This document shows positions 17,930-26,480 of a DNA stretch of 64,000 nucleotides, piece after piece. The stretch lies in NCBI RefSeq assembly GCF_006874625.1, contig NZ_CP030034.1, forward strand, positions 310,001 through 374,000. Direction: 5' to 3'. The notes beneath the pieces are model-generated. The model had not been told where the DNA came from and searched no databases. It saw only the letters and a list, made by a program, of their open reading frames with translations. A program made the translations under genes and the position numbers. Each line of letters opens with the position of its first letter. The first letter of the stretch is position 1. Origin of the DNA: Bdellovibrio sp. NC01. Lineage in GTDB: Bacteria; Bdellovibrionota; Bdellovibrionia; Bdellovibrionales; Bdellovibrionaceae.

Positions 17930-18874
17930 ATGAATGCTCATAAAAACTTCTTGCAAAAGCTAGGGTTGAAAAGCGATTACTGCGCTCTTTGTCAGGAATC
18001 CAACGTCCTTGAGGTTAGTCATATTATTCCTGCGTTTGTTGTTAAATGGAAGAAGGATACATCTGCAACTGGATTTTTGCGCAGCGGAGAAAGTCCAAAT
18101 CGAAGAGTGCAAGATGGTGCGAAAATTCCGCTGTTATGTAGACAATGCGAACAGCTTTTTTCTCGTTGGGAAAGTGAATTTGCCGCTAAGGTATTCCATC
18201 CCTATGTTAAGGAAGAACTTTCTGAAAATGCTGTCGCTCAGCTGATTGTGAATGAAATCGAATATGATTCGTGGCTTTTAAAGTTTTGTCTGTCATTGCA
18301 ATGGAGAGGACTTATTTCCACCTATGAAAGTGAAGAGCTGCCTGCAAATCAATTCGAGGAAATCAAAAAAGCCATTTCGGTTTGGAGAGATTTTCTTCTT
18401 GGACGCCGTGAAACAACTGGAGAGTGGCGCTCTTATATATTCTTCTTGCAAAATGTAGCGGAGGGAGAAGGGCGCCTCCCTGCTCATGCTCCAGTAAATA
18501 TTAATCATTATGTTTTAAGAGCCTCGGAAATTACGATTCTGGATAACCCTAAAAAGTTAATTGGTTACGCAAAAATCGGCCCAATTTTAATATATACAGC
18601 AATGATTCCGAACGAATTCAAATATCACAAGGAATATCAAGTTCGCCTAAAAGGAAAACTTAAAACAGGAACTTCCATTCATGACCCTGAGTTTGGGAAA
18701 TATCTTCTTATTGATCGGCCTAAAGAATTATTAAAAGAAATGGAAATGTCAGACCGCCAATGGCAGCTCATTCAAGCTGATTATGCTAAGAATCCTGATC
18801 GAGTTGCAAAATCGCTTACAAAAATTGCCTCAGATGCCGACTTCAAAGTTCAGCAGGATAAGCTAAAGAAATAG
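17930..18874 (+). CDS. HNH-like zinc protein of unknown function
   Basis: A 314-aa protein with CALC near residue 18, SHIIP near residue 30 and CRQC near residue 70. This Cys-Cys/His/Cys-Cys spacing is seen in a common group of uncharacterised HNH-like proteins often found near defence or mobile genes. The remaining 230 residues have no motif I recognise. It begins 33 bases after the recombinase with an AAGGAAAA site, and the Gabija-type operon follows after 112 bases. It may be a nuclease; the catalytic residues of a classical HNH are not all visible. Confidence 0.6.
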   Translation: MNAHKNFLQKLGLKSDYCALCQESNVLEVSHIIPAFVVKWKKDTSATGFLRSGESPNRRVQDGAKIPLLCRQCEQLFSRWESEFAAKVFHPYVKEELSENAVAQLIVNEIEYDSWLLKFCLSLQWRGLISTYESEELPANQFEEIKKAISVWRDFLLGRRETTGEWRSYIFFLQNVAEGEGRLPAHAPVNINHYVLRASEITILDNPKKLIGYAKIGPILIYTAMIPNEFKYHKEYQVRLKGKLKTGTSIHDPEFGKYLLIDRPKELLKEMEMSDRQWQLIQADYAKNPDRVAKSLTKIASDADFKVQQDKLKK

Positions 18875-18986
18875 CATCAGGACCTATGGATAGTCCATGA
18901 TTTACCAAAAACACTCTGTCTGGACTAAACATAATTGCGTTGTAGATGTAAATTAAATCCCGATTATTATCGATTGGGAGATTACT

Positions 18987-20741
18987 TTGCTTCTTCATAA
19001 AGTGCATATAAAAGGGTTTAGGAATTTTAAAGATTGTGAAATTAACTTAAACGAGAAGTCATTAGTCATCGGGCCGAACGACATTGGGAAATCAAATTTT
19101 TTATACGCACTCAGATTACTTTTGGATAAAGGGTTGTCAGAGCTCGCTTTGGAGCTTGATGACTCAGATTTTTATGTCTTCGAAGACACTGCTACAGCAT
19201 CAATTACACTATACTTCAAAGATGTCGATGAGGAAGTTCTGTTATCTAAATTAAGAGGTAATGTTGCGGAGGGAAAGTTTGTCATTCGATACGAAGGATA
19301 TCGAGATGTGCCAGAAACTCCATATCGTATATTTATCGGGGCAGATGAAGAAAAATTTGAGGAGATTGAGACTAGGAATTATTTGCGATTTCTCAATCTT
19401 AAATTCATTAATAGCTATAGAGACCTGCAAACATATATTTCTAGAGAGCGCAAAAAACTTCTTCAAAGAGCAAAAGAAGGACGTAACGCTACCGAAATAA
19501 AAAGTGATGATGCTTCAATAGATAAAATTCAAAAATCATTGATACAGGTCAATGATGCAATTAGCAGTTTGAGCTACATTTCATCAGCTACGAAAGATCT
19601 GAACAAAGAGCTCTCGTCTCTATCAGAGCATCATAGTACTAATGAAGTAGTTTTCGATCCTAAAACGGCTGACACAAAGAAATTTGTTGAGAACCTAAGT
19701 CTTGCCGCAAAAGTTGATGGAAAAGTGGTTAACCTCGGTGGCGACGGAAGAAACAATCAGGTTTTCTTAGCTCTGTGGGCAAACTCTCTTACGCAAGAAT
19801 CTGTTGATTCTGTTCAGGTTTCCATCTTCTGTATAGAGGAGCCAGAAGCCCATCTGCACCCTCATCAGCAACGAAAGCTCGCCAGATACCTGGTTGAAAA
19901 ACTAGATGGTCAAGTTTTGATAACGTCACACTCTCCGCAAATTGTATCTGAGTTTAAAGCAGACTCCATAGTCAGTCTGTTTAACGCAGGACCAGCAACG
20001 GAAGCTGCAGATGATGGATGCTCTAGAAAGTTTAAAAATGCAGTTATGGAACTGGGGTATCGCTTAAATACGATCAACTGTGAATCTTTCTTTTCCTCTG
20101 CCGTATTACTGGTGGAGGGGATGTCTGAAGTATCTTTCTATAGAGCTCTTGCCAAGGAAAAGAAAATTGATCTTGATCGTCTGAACATGGCAATAGTTTC
20201 TGTCGAGGGACTCAGTTTCAGTCAGTATATTAAAATTTATGAACACCTAAATATTCCTTGGGTTCTTAGAACGGATTTTGATTTTTTTAAGAACAAAGGA
20301 AAGAAGACTTATCGATGCGCTGGATTGCAAAGGGCTTACTCGCTTTATACTAATGTTTATGTAGAAAATAAAGAATTGAACGAATTGTTCGATAAAGTTT
20401 CTAACACTATAAAGAATCTCCCCACTCCAGAAGTGCCAGACAATATGTTGGATCAAATCGCAGAAATTCGTCAGTCTCTAAGGAAAGGAAATATATTTTT
20501 GAGCTCTGAAAACTTGGAGCTGGATCTAATAAACAGTGAGATTAATGAAGACCTGCTTGAATATCACGAAGTCGATAACGACGAGGATCTTTTGATAAGT
20601 ATGCAGGAAAGAAAAGCTTCAGAAATGTTCAATTTTCTATCCGAGAAAAGCGAGAGCCTTAAGAAGATCAAAGCGGAAGTCTTACTAGCCCCACTTCTGA
20701 CATGCAAAAAAATTATTGAGGATAAAAATGGTGGTGATTAA
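18987..20741 (+). CDS. gajA: Gabija GajA-like OLD-family ATPase/TOPRIM nuclease
   Basis: A 584-aa protein from a TTG start with a GGGAG site. The N-terminal ABC-type ATPase has the P-loop GPNDIGKS at residues 29-36 and a Walker B IEEPEAHLHP near 283-292, followed by ITSHSPQ. The C-terminal TOPRIM domain has LLVEGMSEVSFY with the catalytic Glu near 377 and a DFD motif in RTDFDFF near 430. Length and domain order match GajA of the Gabija anti-phage system, where it is a sequence-sensitive DNA nicking enzyme held in check by nucleotides. It overlaps the UvrD-like helicase by 14 bases. Other OLD-type nucleases are possible, but the helicase partner favours Gabija. Confidence 0.8.
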   Translation: MLLHKVHIKGFRNFKDCEINLNEKSLVIGPNDIGKSNFLYALRLLLDKGLSELALELDDSDFYVFEDTATASITLYFKDVDEEVLLSKLRGNVAEGKFVIRYEGYRDVPETPYRIFIGADEEKFEEIETRNYLRFLNLKFINSYRDLQTYISRERKKLLQRAKEGRNATEIKSDDASIDKIQKSLIQVNDAISSLSYISSATKDLNKELSSLSEHHSTNEVVFDPKTADTKKFVENLSLAAKVDGKVVNLGGDGRNNQVFLALWANSLTQESVDSVQVSIFCIEEPEAHLHPHQQRKLARYLVEKLDGQVLITSHSPQIVSEFKADSIVSLFNAGPATEAADDGCSRKFKNAVMELGYRLNTINCESFFSSAVLLVEGMSEVSFYRALAKEKKIDLDRLNMAIVSVEGLSFSQYIKIYEHLNIPWVLRTDFDFFKNKGKKTYRCAGLQRAYSLYTNVYVENKELNELFDKVSNTIKNLPTPEVPDNMLDQIAEIRQSLRKGNIFLSSENLELDLINSEINEDLLEYHEVDNDEDLLISMQERKASEMFNFLSEKSESLKKIKAEVLLAPLLTCKKIIEDKNGGD

Positions 20742-22374
20742 GAAAGATCCCACACCACAGCAAATCAAAATTCTTGAAGAAAACGGAAACTGTGCGGTAA
20801 TTGCATCTCCCGGGAGCGGAAAGACTTTTACTATCTCTAGGAAGATTGGAGATATCGTCAGCACCCTACCGTGGTACAAGGGAATCATTGCGATATCATA
20901 CACAAATAAGGCCAGCGATGAACTTAAACATAGAGCTCTTAAAATGTCATCCGACGTTAAGAATAGCTTCTTCGGAACGATAGACTCATTTTTTGTCGGT
21001 GAGATCATTATGCCGTTCATGCGGCAAATGTTTGGAAATGCTACAACTGAAATCAAATTTGTTAAAATAGCGGAATCAGCTTTTTTCGAAGAGTTCGGTA
21101 CTGCGCTTGAGGTGATGGAGCAATCAAAATCCCTTACTCAAGATGACTTTAATACCCTTAGGACCTTATATTTAACCGGAGAGATAATTTTAGAACTTTT
21201 CGGAAAGTTAGCTTTATATTTGTTGAAGATAAATCCGTCCGTTTCTTTATACCTACGGTCTCGATTTACTCACATTTTTATAGACGAATATCAAGACTGC
21301 GGATGGGATCAACATCGGTTCTTCATTGAGTGTGTTGAACTTGGCATCATTGGAGTTGCTGTAGGCGATTTGAATCAATCTATATACGCCTTTTCAAAAA
21401 AAGATCCGGCATACTTAAACAGCTTAACTACGAATGGTTCGTTTAAAACTTATCCGCTTGATGTTAACCATAGATGTCACAAAAGCATTGCAAACTATGC
21501 AACTAAGTTTCTTAATCCAACCGTTATTGGATTGCCAACAGTGGATGAAATTCGTGTATTTTTGCGTGAGCTTGATGGCGATGAAAAACAAATTGGAGAA
21601 TGGATCTCTGATGCTATTCCAAGAATTCAGAAGAAATTCGGAATCGAAAACAATTCTGATTTCGCGATTTTATCTAGAAACAACGCAAGTCTTGCAAGAG
21701 TTCGACAACATATCACACAAGATACATTTCTTCCTGAAGAAACTCCGTTGGATAAATACAATATAAAATGGTGTTTATTTTTTAAAAGGTTGATTACTTA
21801 TCTCCTAAATGGAGATATTTCCGCTTTAGATCTTTTGGAGGATTATCTTTCTAATGATGACAATGGAGTTTTCTTCTCTCGTCTGTGTTCGGAACTCCTC
21901 TTGTTAAAGAACCAGATAGCCCTAGATCCGCAAAATTTGGTTACTTATCTCGATCAACTTGTTTCATTCGCCGTACAAATTCTGCCCAATGATAAAAGCA
22001 AAAAGGCAGTGGAACAACTTCAGCAGACAGTATCGACAGAAATTTACCTAAGCTCATTTATTCCTCCAAATAAAGATCAGGTTCAATTAATGACCTTGCA
22101 TAAATCAAAAGGTCTCGAGTTTAGAGTCGTTTTCCATTTGGATTTATACGATTGGGTAATGCCTGGTTTCAAATGGATGAAGGAACAGGACCAAAAGGAA
22201 CTAGTGCAAGATAAAAACTTGCACTATGTGGGAATTACGAGGGCTAAGGACATTGTAATTTTCTGTGTAGGTAACAAAAGATATAACGCCAAAAATCAAC
22301 AGCAAGATGGCAAGAGATCGCAATTTTTAGGACAAAATCACTTATTAGGCTATTTTAAATCAATCAAATCATAG
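20728..22374 (+). CDS. gajB: Gabija GajB-like UvrD/Rep helicase
   Basis: The ATG at 20728 has GAGG seven bases upstream and gives 548 aa. Superfamily 1A motifs are in order: PTPQQIKIL (Q motif), ASPGSGKTF (Walker A), SYTNKASDELKHR (Ia), DEYQD (II), GDLNQSIYAF (III), NHRC (IV), LMTLHKSKGLEF (V) and YVGITRAKD (VI). Gabija GajB senses DNA ends or nucleotide depletion and activates GajA. It overlaps gajA and is followed after 12 bases by the hydrolase gene, so all three are likely one operon. It is slightly longer than typical GajB. Confidence 0.85.
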   Translation: MVVIKKDPTPQQIKILEENGNCAVIASPGSGKTFTISRKIGDIVSTLPWYKGIIAISYTNKASDELKHRALKMSSDVKNSFFGTIDSFFVGEIIMPFMRQMFGNATTEIKFVKIAESAFFEEFGTALEVMEQSKSLTQDDFNTLRTLYLTGEIILELFGKLALYLLKINPSVSLYLRSRFTHIFIDEYQDCGWDQHRFFIECVELGIIGVAVGDLNQSIYAFSKKDPAYLNSLTTNGSFKTYPLDVNHRCHKSIANYATKFLNPTVIGLPTVDEIRVFLRELDGDEKQIGEWISDAIPRIQKKFGIENNSDFAILSRNNASLARVRQHITQDTFLPEETPLDKYNIKWCLFFKRLITYLLNGDISALDLLEDYLSNDDNGVFFSRLCSELLLLKNQIALDPQNLVTYLDQLVSFAVQILPNDKSKKAVEQLQQTVSTEIYLSSFIPPNKDQVQLMTLHKSKGLEFRVVFHLDLYDWVMPGFKWMKEQDQKELVQDKNLHYVGITRAKDIVIFCVGNKRYNAKNQQQDGKRSQFLGQNHLLGYFKSIKS

Positions 22375-22386
22375 TTTCGGATAAAT

Positions 22387-23598
22387 ATGAAATCAGGAAA
22401 GATTTTACCGCATGAACGGATTCAGTTTGCCACTGGTCAAGGCGCATTCCACGGAGGAACAATATTCTTTCCTAACGAACCAATGAGATGGATATATGAC
22501 ATTGGAAGTAGATCTTTGGGAGGTCAGAGTAAACTTGCCTCAGCTATTGACCGATTCATGCGTCCTCGTATGTTCCCAGCGATAACTAATAATACCGTGG
22601 ATGTGGTCTTTATTTCTCACTTTGATCAAGATCACGTTAATGGAATCCCACTTCTCAAGAAAAAAGGTATTTCCGTCAAAGAATTTGTTATTCCAGCTCT
22701 AAATGATCAAGAGCGCATAATTTCTTTGGTGGACTTTACAATCGGCAGTAGAGCCGCTGAAAATCTACTTCCGTTCTTTTTAGACCCTCAAACGTGGTTA
22801 AAAGAAACTTTTGGCGCTGACACCGTAGTTCGACAAGTGGAACCTATGAACTCAGAGAGAACGCCTTTATTTGAAGAGCCGCTATTAGAGAATACGGAGG
22901 ATACCTTTTCCACCGATCGTCCTCATCTAGAATGGCCGGAATCTGGAATAAATCCCACAATGCATTCAGGAAGCGAAGGAGTTTTATCTTTGGGGCCAGC
23001 TGGAGGCAGAATTTCCTTTAGGCCTTTTTATTTCAAACAAGATCTTTTTCATCCGCAAGATTTCATGAAAGCATGTCAGCTGCATTTTGGAACTACAAAC
23101 TGCGAGGATATTTTAAACGATTTGAAGAATGGCAACTCCTTTGAGAAGGTACGTAAAGATCTTCGCGGCTTACAAAAGGTGATTGCTGGAAATGTGAATC
23201 GCAGCTCATTATGCCTGTTGATTAACTACCATGTGAAAAGTAGATATTCTTATCTCAGTTGTTTGGGCGGAAATTTCTCTTTTAGCAAAGTGGATCATGT
23301 TGACTGGATAGGCACGGGAGACGTTGATCTTAAACATGGTCTCACAAAAACAAATTTCTATAACACAATCAGGCCAACTGTTGATCGAATCATTACTTTT
23401 CAAATACCCCATCATGGGTCAGGTAAGAATTTTGATATTCAAGATCTTAAAGTTCTTCAGAATGTCAAAAATTTCGTAGTGCCATACGGGACAACAAATG
23501 GCTACGGACACCCATCTTCAGCAATCAAGGGAATTCCAAACTTACAGGAAGTAACCGAGCTTTCTCGTGACTTTATCGAGGCATTCCTTCTGACCTAA
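22387..23598 (+). CDS. ComEC-type metallo-beta-lactamase-fold hydrolase linked to Gabija
   Basis: A 403-aa protein with metal-binding motif SHFDQDHVNG near residues 77-86 (the H-x-D-x-D-H form seen in ComEC), then IPHHGSG near 338 and GYGHPSS near 377. These are the signature motifs of ComEC-like metallo-beta-lactamase domains that degrade DNA or cleave phosphodiesters. It has no membrane part. It starts 12 bases after the helicase stop and shares its strand, which suggests a third operon member. Standard Gabija has two genes, so the role is open: accessory nuclease, nucleotide hydrolase or regulator. Confidence 0.75.
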   Translation: MKSGKILPHERIQFATGQGAFHGGTIFFPNEPMRWIYDIGSRSLGGQSKLASAIDRFMRPRMFPAITNNTVDVVFISHFDQDHVNGIPLLKKKGISVKEFVIPALNDQERIISLVDFTIGSRAAENLLPFFLDPQTWLKETFGADTVVRQVEPMNSERTPLFEEPLLENTEDTFSTDRPHLEWPESGINPTMHSGSEGVLSLGPAGGRISFRPFYFKQDLFHPQDFMKACQLHFGTTNCEDILNDLKNGNSFEKVRKDLRGLQKVIAGNVNRSSLCLLINYHVKSRYSYLSCLGGNFSFSKVDHVDWIGTGDVDLKHGLTKTNFYNTIRPTVDRIITFQIPHHGSGKNFDIQDLKVLQNVKNFVVPYGTTNGYGHPSSAIKGIPNLQEVTELSRDFIEAFLLT

Positions 23599-23643
23599 AT
23601 AAAAAATCATTATCCAAAGAGATCACTAAGATGCCTTCGCATC

Positions 23644-23716
23644 TTTAAATCCAAATGAAAGCGGAACCAATGATAGTCAGTCGTACGTCTATCAGGACCG
23701 CTGTATTGGATTTAAA
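23644..23716 (+). repeat. Long imperfect inverted repeat between the two island modules
   Basis: TTTAAATCCAA at 23644-23654 is the exact reverse complement of TTGGATTTAAA at 23706-23716. Inside, AGCGG (23660-23664) pairs with CCGCT (23698-23702) and GATAG (23672-23676) with CTATC (23689-23693). The result is a three-step 73-base hairpin just after the hydrolase gene and before the excisionase-like gene. There is no T-run on the plus strand. It could be a recombination site, a structured RNA or an unusual terminator. Confidence 0.6.
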
Positions 23717-23810
23717 AAAATAGTTTCCTGAGCAATGCAGCATGCGGAGGTGCTGACGACTAAAACCTATAGGGGAAAGATTTTTTTCCCTCCACATCAA
23801 GGAGGACGAC

Positions 23811-24029
23811 ATGTCTCAAGATCTTAGTGTCAAAGAAGCCGCCGCAGAAATTAACGTTTCCGCAGCAAAAGTTAGAGCGCTTATCCGCACCGGAGAAATC
23901 GCCGCTTATCGCCCAGGCAAGCGCAGTTATCGCGTTACGCGTGAAGCCTTGGAGACTTACAAAGCGCTCAAGCACAGCGCTCTCAAGCTTGAGATCAGGG
24001 CAAGTAAGGATGATCAAGCGTCAGCGTAG
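23811..24029 (+). CDS. Excisionase-like helix-turn-helix protein
   Basis: A 72-aa protein with the MerR-like winged-helix pattern of the excisionase family: LSVKEAAAEINVSAAKVRALIRTGEIAAYRPGKRSYRV (shown here only as the region at residues 4-42), then a helix ETYKAL. Such proteins bend DNA and steer recombinases toward excision. A strong AAGGAGG site precedes the ATG; CCTCC just upstream could pair with it. It lies 227 bases before a tyrosine recombinase-like gene, a common integrase/excisionase pairing. Confidence 0.8.
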   Translation: MSQDLSVKEAAAEINVSAAKVRALIRTGEIAAYRPGKRSYRVTREALETYKALKHSALKLEIRASKDDQASA

Positions 24030-24059
24030 ATCAGCTTTATAAGCAATATCAGGCGCTCC

Positions 24060-24089
24060 CCCCTCCGTGCGATCTCTCACATGGAGGGG
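24060..24089 (+). repeat. Hairpin after the excisionase gene
   Basis: CCCCTCC at 24060-24066 is complementary to GGAGGGG at 24083-24089. It is a GC-rich 7-bp stem with a 16-base loop, 30 bases after the excisionase stop. It lacks a T-run, so it is at best a weak terminator or an RNA processing signal. The rest of 24090-24256 shows nothing further that I can support. Confidence 0.4.
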
Positions 24090-24256
24090 TGTCGCCATAT
24101 CGTCGCAAAATCACTCAAAAAGGCCGGACCAAAAAAAATTGTGTGAGGGTCTCGAGGTGTAACTGGGGTCCAAGTTTCATTATACCGACAGTCACATTTT
24201 TTGTTTTTTCGGCCATAACGGTGTGAACGTGCGCATACATGCGCATCGGAGGCATT

Positions 24257-25963
24257 ATGACAAAATCAAACTATACGGCGGACTGGCGCGGGGGCGTAAG
24301 CGCGCTACAAGAAAAAACAGACAATCGAGAACTACTGCGATACTTGCGTATCTGTGAAAAGTGGCTTGATGCGTGCTTTGATCTTGATGACTACTCTATC
24401 GTCAACATGGAACTTGAGTTCCGTTCTTTTCTGGCAAAGCAACGCCGCGATAACGGCCAAGCTTTGAGCGCTTCCTACATCAATAACCTGATGTGGTGCT
24501 TTCGAAAAATCATTGACGAGAGCCCTAAGAAGCAATTTTTTCACGAATCCTCCGAGGCTTGGAGGCAGGTCTTCATTCAGAATAATGAAAGTGCATCCGT
24601 ATTACCGTCACCACGGGCTAAAGAGCTGTTCTTGGCTTTTATCATGACTGTCGGATGGGAAGTGAAGCCGCTGTCTTTTGATGAGCTGGCGCAGTTTAAA
24701 GCCTACCTTGTAACAAAGGACTTTGATCCCTTTGAGGGAGCACATAACTTTACCAAGCAGATCCGTTGCCACTTGAGAAAAAGAGAACTTTATGTGGAAC
24801 CAGAGGCTCAAACGTTTTCAGTACCGACAGAACTGACCTCCGTCTTTGACGACATGAAGGCCTTGGCGCTCAAAGGGCACAAAAGCACGACTAAGAAGAA
24901 AACTTTGCGGCAAGCCATGCAGGAAGACGACTTGCAGCCCATTTTAGAAAAAACATGGAAGAAAGTTTCCCGCGACTTTATCCGCTATGTGCATTTTCTT
25001 GTGGATAACAAATTTATCAAGCTGACAAACGTGGATTGGAGTAAGGCCTTCGCTACAGATGTCGTGACCGACTATCTCGATCATCGCAATCAACTCGGCG
25101 ACGGCATTACAAAAAATACGGCTGAGACATTACTTGCCTCCATTTCAAAGTGCATGGTCCTTCTCGAAAAAACTGAGCATCTTACACTCAACAGCCAAGA
25201 TATGAGCACGATGAAGCGCAATCTCTGGTCATTGAATCCAAAGCTTGTGGAGGTTTTCGACAAGAAAGGTGTTTTAGACAAACTTAGTGAAGGCCCAGGA
25301 TTGCCCTTGTATGAAGGGCTCTATCCGCAGTTTATGGAATACTTCAAGCGAGAATCTGCAAAAATCCTAAAGCTTAAAGCACAAGGTGTTGATACCTTTC
25401 GCAAACAGCGTGACCTTTTGACTTTCATCCTTGAGGTCGAATACGGATGGAGACCAAACGACCTTGTGCAGACACTGACTGTAGACTGCATCTCTGCCCA
25501 TCAAAGCAGAGATGGAAGGGATTTTTTCTTTATCAGTTACATTCCAAGCAAAACTGCTTGGCGCACTAAGGCCCCAAAGGCGTCTGCACCTTTGGCACCT
25601 TGGTATTATTCATTTTTCAAAACCTATCTTGAAGAATTGGAGAAGCGCGGGTTGAAACATCTCATTCCGACCACATCGTCCCCCAGTGCCAACAGAAGGA
25701 TGTCCACAAGAATTACGAAACTTTCTTACAAGCTCTTTAAGCAAAAGCTTGGTTCGACTTCTTATCGCAGGATTCACGCTTCGTTTTTTCAGCGTCACTC
25801 GCTGCCCGGGCTTTACCTGTTCACGGGAAGAACAGCCAAAGACAACCTGAGCCTGCAAACAGAGATCGAGTTGAAGGTTTATGCGCCCGGTGCGACCACT
25901 CCCGAAGCACTGCTTGAAGCAAGGTATGGAAGGCGTGTGAAAGACATCTTGGGCATCGAGTAA
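24257..25963 (+). CDS. Divergent tyrosine recombinase/phage integrase-like protein
   Basis: The ATG at 24257 has GGAGG five bases before it, giving 568 aa; an ATG at 24239 is in frame but unsupported. The N-terminal part looks like a SAM-like core-binding domain (LRYLRICEKWLDACFDL). The C-terminal part has WRPNDLVQTLTVDCI with the box I arginine, SYIPSKTAW with the beta-hairpin lysine, and LKVYAP with the likely nucleophilic tyrosine. The box II HxxR motif is not clear (RIHASFFQRH), so it is divergent or degenerate. It is longer than most phage integrases. With the excisionase-like gene it probably mobilises the right-hand part of the island. Confidence 0.65.
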   Translation: MTKSNYTADWRGGVSALQEKTDNRELLRYLRICEKWLDACFDLDDYSIVNMELEFRSFLAKQRRDNGQALSASYINNLMWCFRKIIDESPKKQFFHESSEAWRQVFIQNNESASVLPSPRAKELFLAFIMTVGWEVKPLSFDELAQFKAYLVTKDFDPFEGAHNFTKQIRCHLRKRELYVEPEAQTFSVPTELTSVFDDMKALALKGHKSTTKKKTLRQAMQEDDLQPILEKTWKKVSRDFIRYVHFLVDNKFIKLTNVDWSKAFATDVVTDYLDHRNQLGDGITKNTAETLLASISKCMVLLEKTEHLTLNSQDMSTMKRNLWSLNPKLVEVFDKKGVLDKLSEGPGLPLYEGLYPQFMEYFKRESAKILKLKAQGVDTFRKQRDLLTFILEVEYGWRPNDLVQTLTVDCISAHQSRDGRDFFFISYIPSKTAWRTKAPKASAPLAPWYYSFFKTYLEELEKRGLKHLIPTTSSPSANRRMSTRITKLSYKLFKQKLGSTSYRRIHASFFQRHSLPGLYLFTGRTAKDNLSLQTEIELKVYAPGATTPEALLEARYGRRVKDILGIE

Positions 25964-25970
25964 GTCTTTA

Positions 25971-26480
25971 CTAAAAAAGTTTACCGACTCCAATTTGTAG
26001 AATGTATGACGGCGTCTTCCCCGAGGAGTTCCCGGGGAAGCTCACGCCACCAAAGACCTCATTCAGATTCCAAAACCGCACAGGCACGGAGACTCGGACT
26101 GTACCTCCAACCGTGCTAGGCATAGCGTCCCCCCACCAGTGATAGTCTATGCCATATTCAAGCCTCATAATGTTATCAACATTCAATCCCAAGTATGCGG
26201 CGGTGGCGACACCCACAATACTTTCACTCCCATCTGCGGAGAAGGGATATACACCACCTGAAAAGGCACCATAGATTTTTGAATTGAACCAATGACGATA
26301 ACCAACCTCTAGCACGCCTGTTGAAAGATCCCCGCCATTGCCTTGATGAACATTCATGTAGCTACCGCGCACGACGATGAAGCTCATCTGCGGATTTTTT
26401 TTGATAGGGGCTTCTTGCGAAAACCCGTTAGCGCCATAGAGGAAAATCAATGCTGCAAACAAAGCGCTCTGCCAGCTCAT
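25971..26480 (-). CDS. Small outer-membrane beta-barrel-like protein
   Basis: A 169-aa protein with a signal peptide (hydrophobic residues 6-22) and alternating strands ending in IGVGKLF with a C-terminal phenylalanine, as in outer-membrane barrels. Motifs such as GVLEVGYRHWF and LRLEYGIDYHWWG fit barrel strands. Its ATG directly abuts the TAG of the upstream lipoprotein gene (no gap), so the two are translationally coupled. It is convergent with the recombinase. I do not recognise a family. Confidence 0.65.
   Translation of the reverse strand: MSWQSALFAALIFLYGANGFSQEAPIKKNPQMSFIVVRGSYMNVHQGNGGDLSTGVLEVGYRHWFNSKIYGAFSGGVYPFSADGSESIVGVATAAYLGLNVDNIMRLEYGIDYHWWGDAMPSTVGGTVRVSVPVRFWNLNEVFGGVSFPGNSSGKTPSYILQIGVGKLF

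Noticed and set aside
23644-23716. Retron-type non-coding RNA
   Set aside because: No reverse transcriptase gene is near and the fold lacks a priming-guanosine arrangement.
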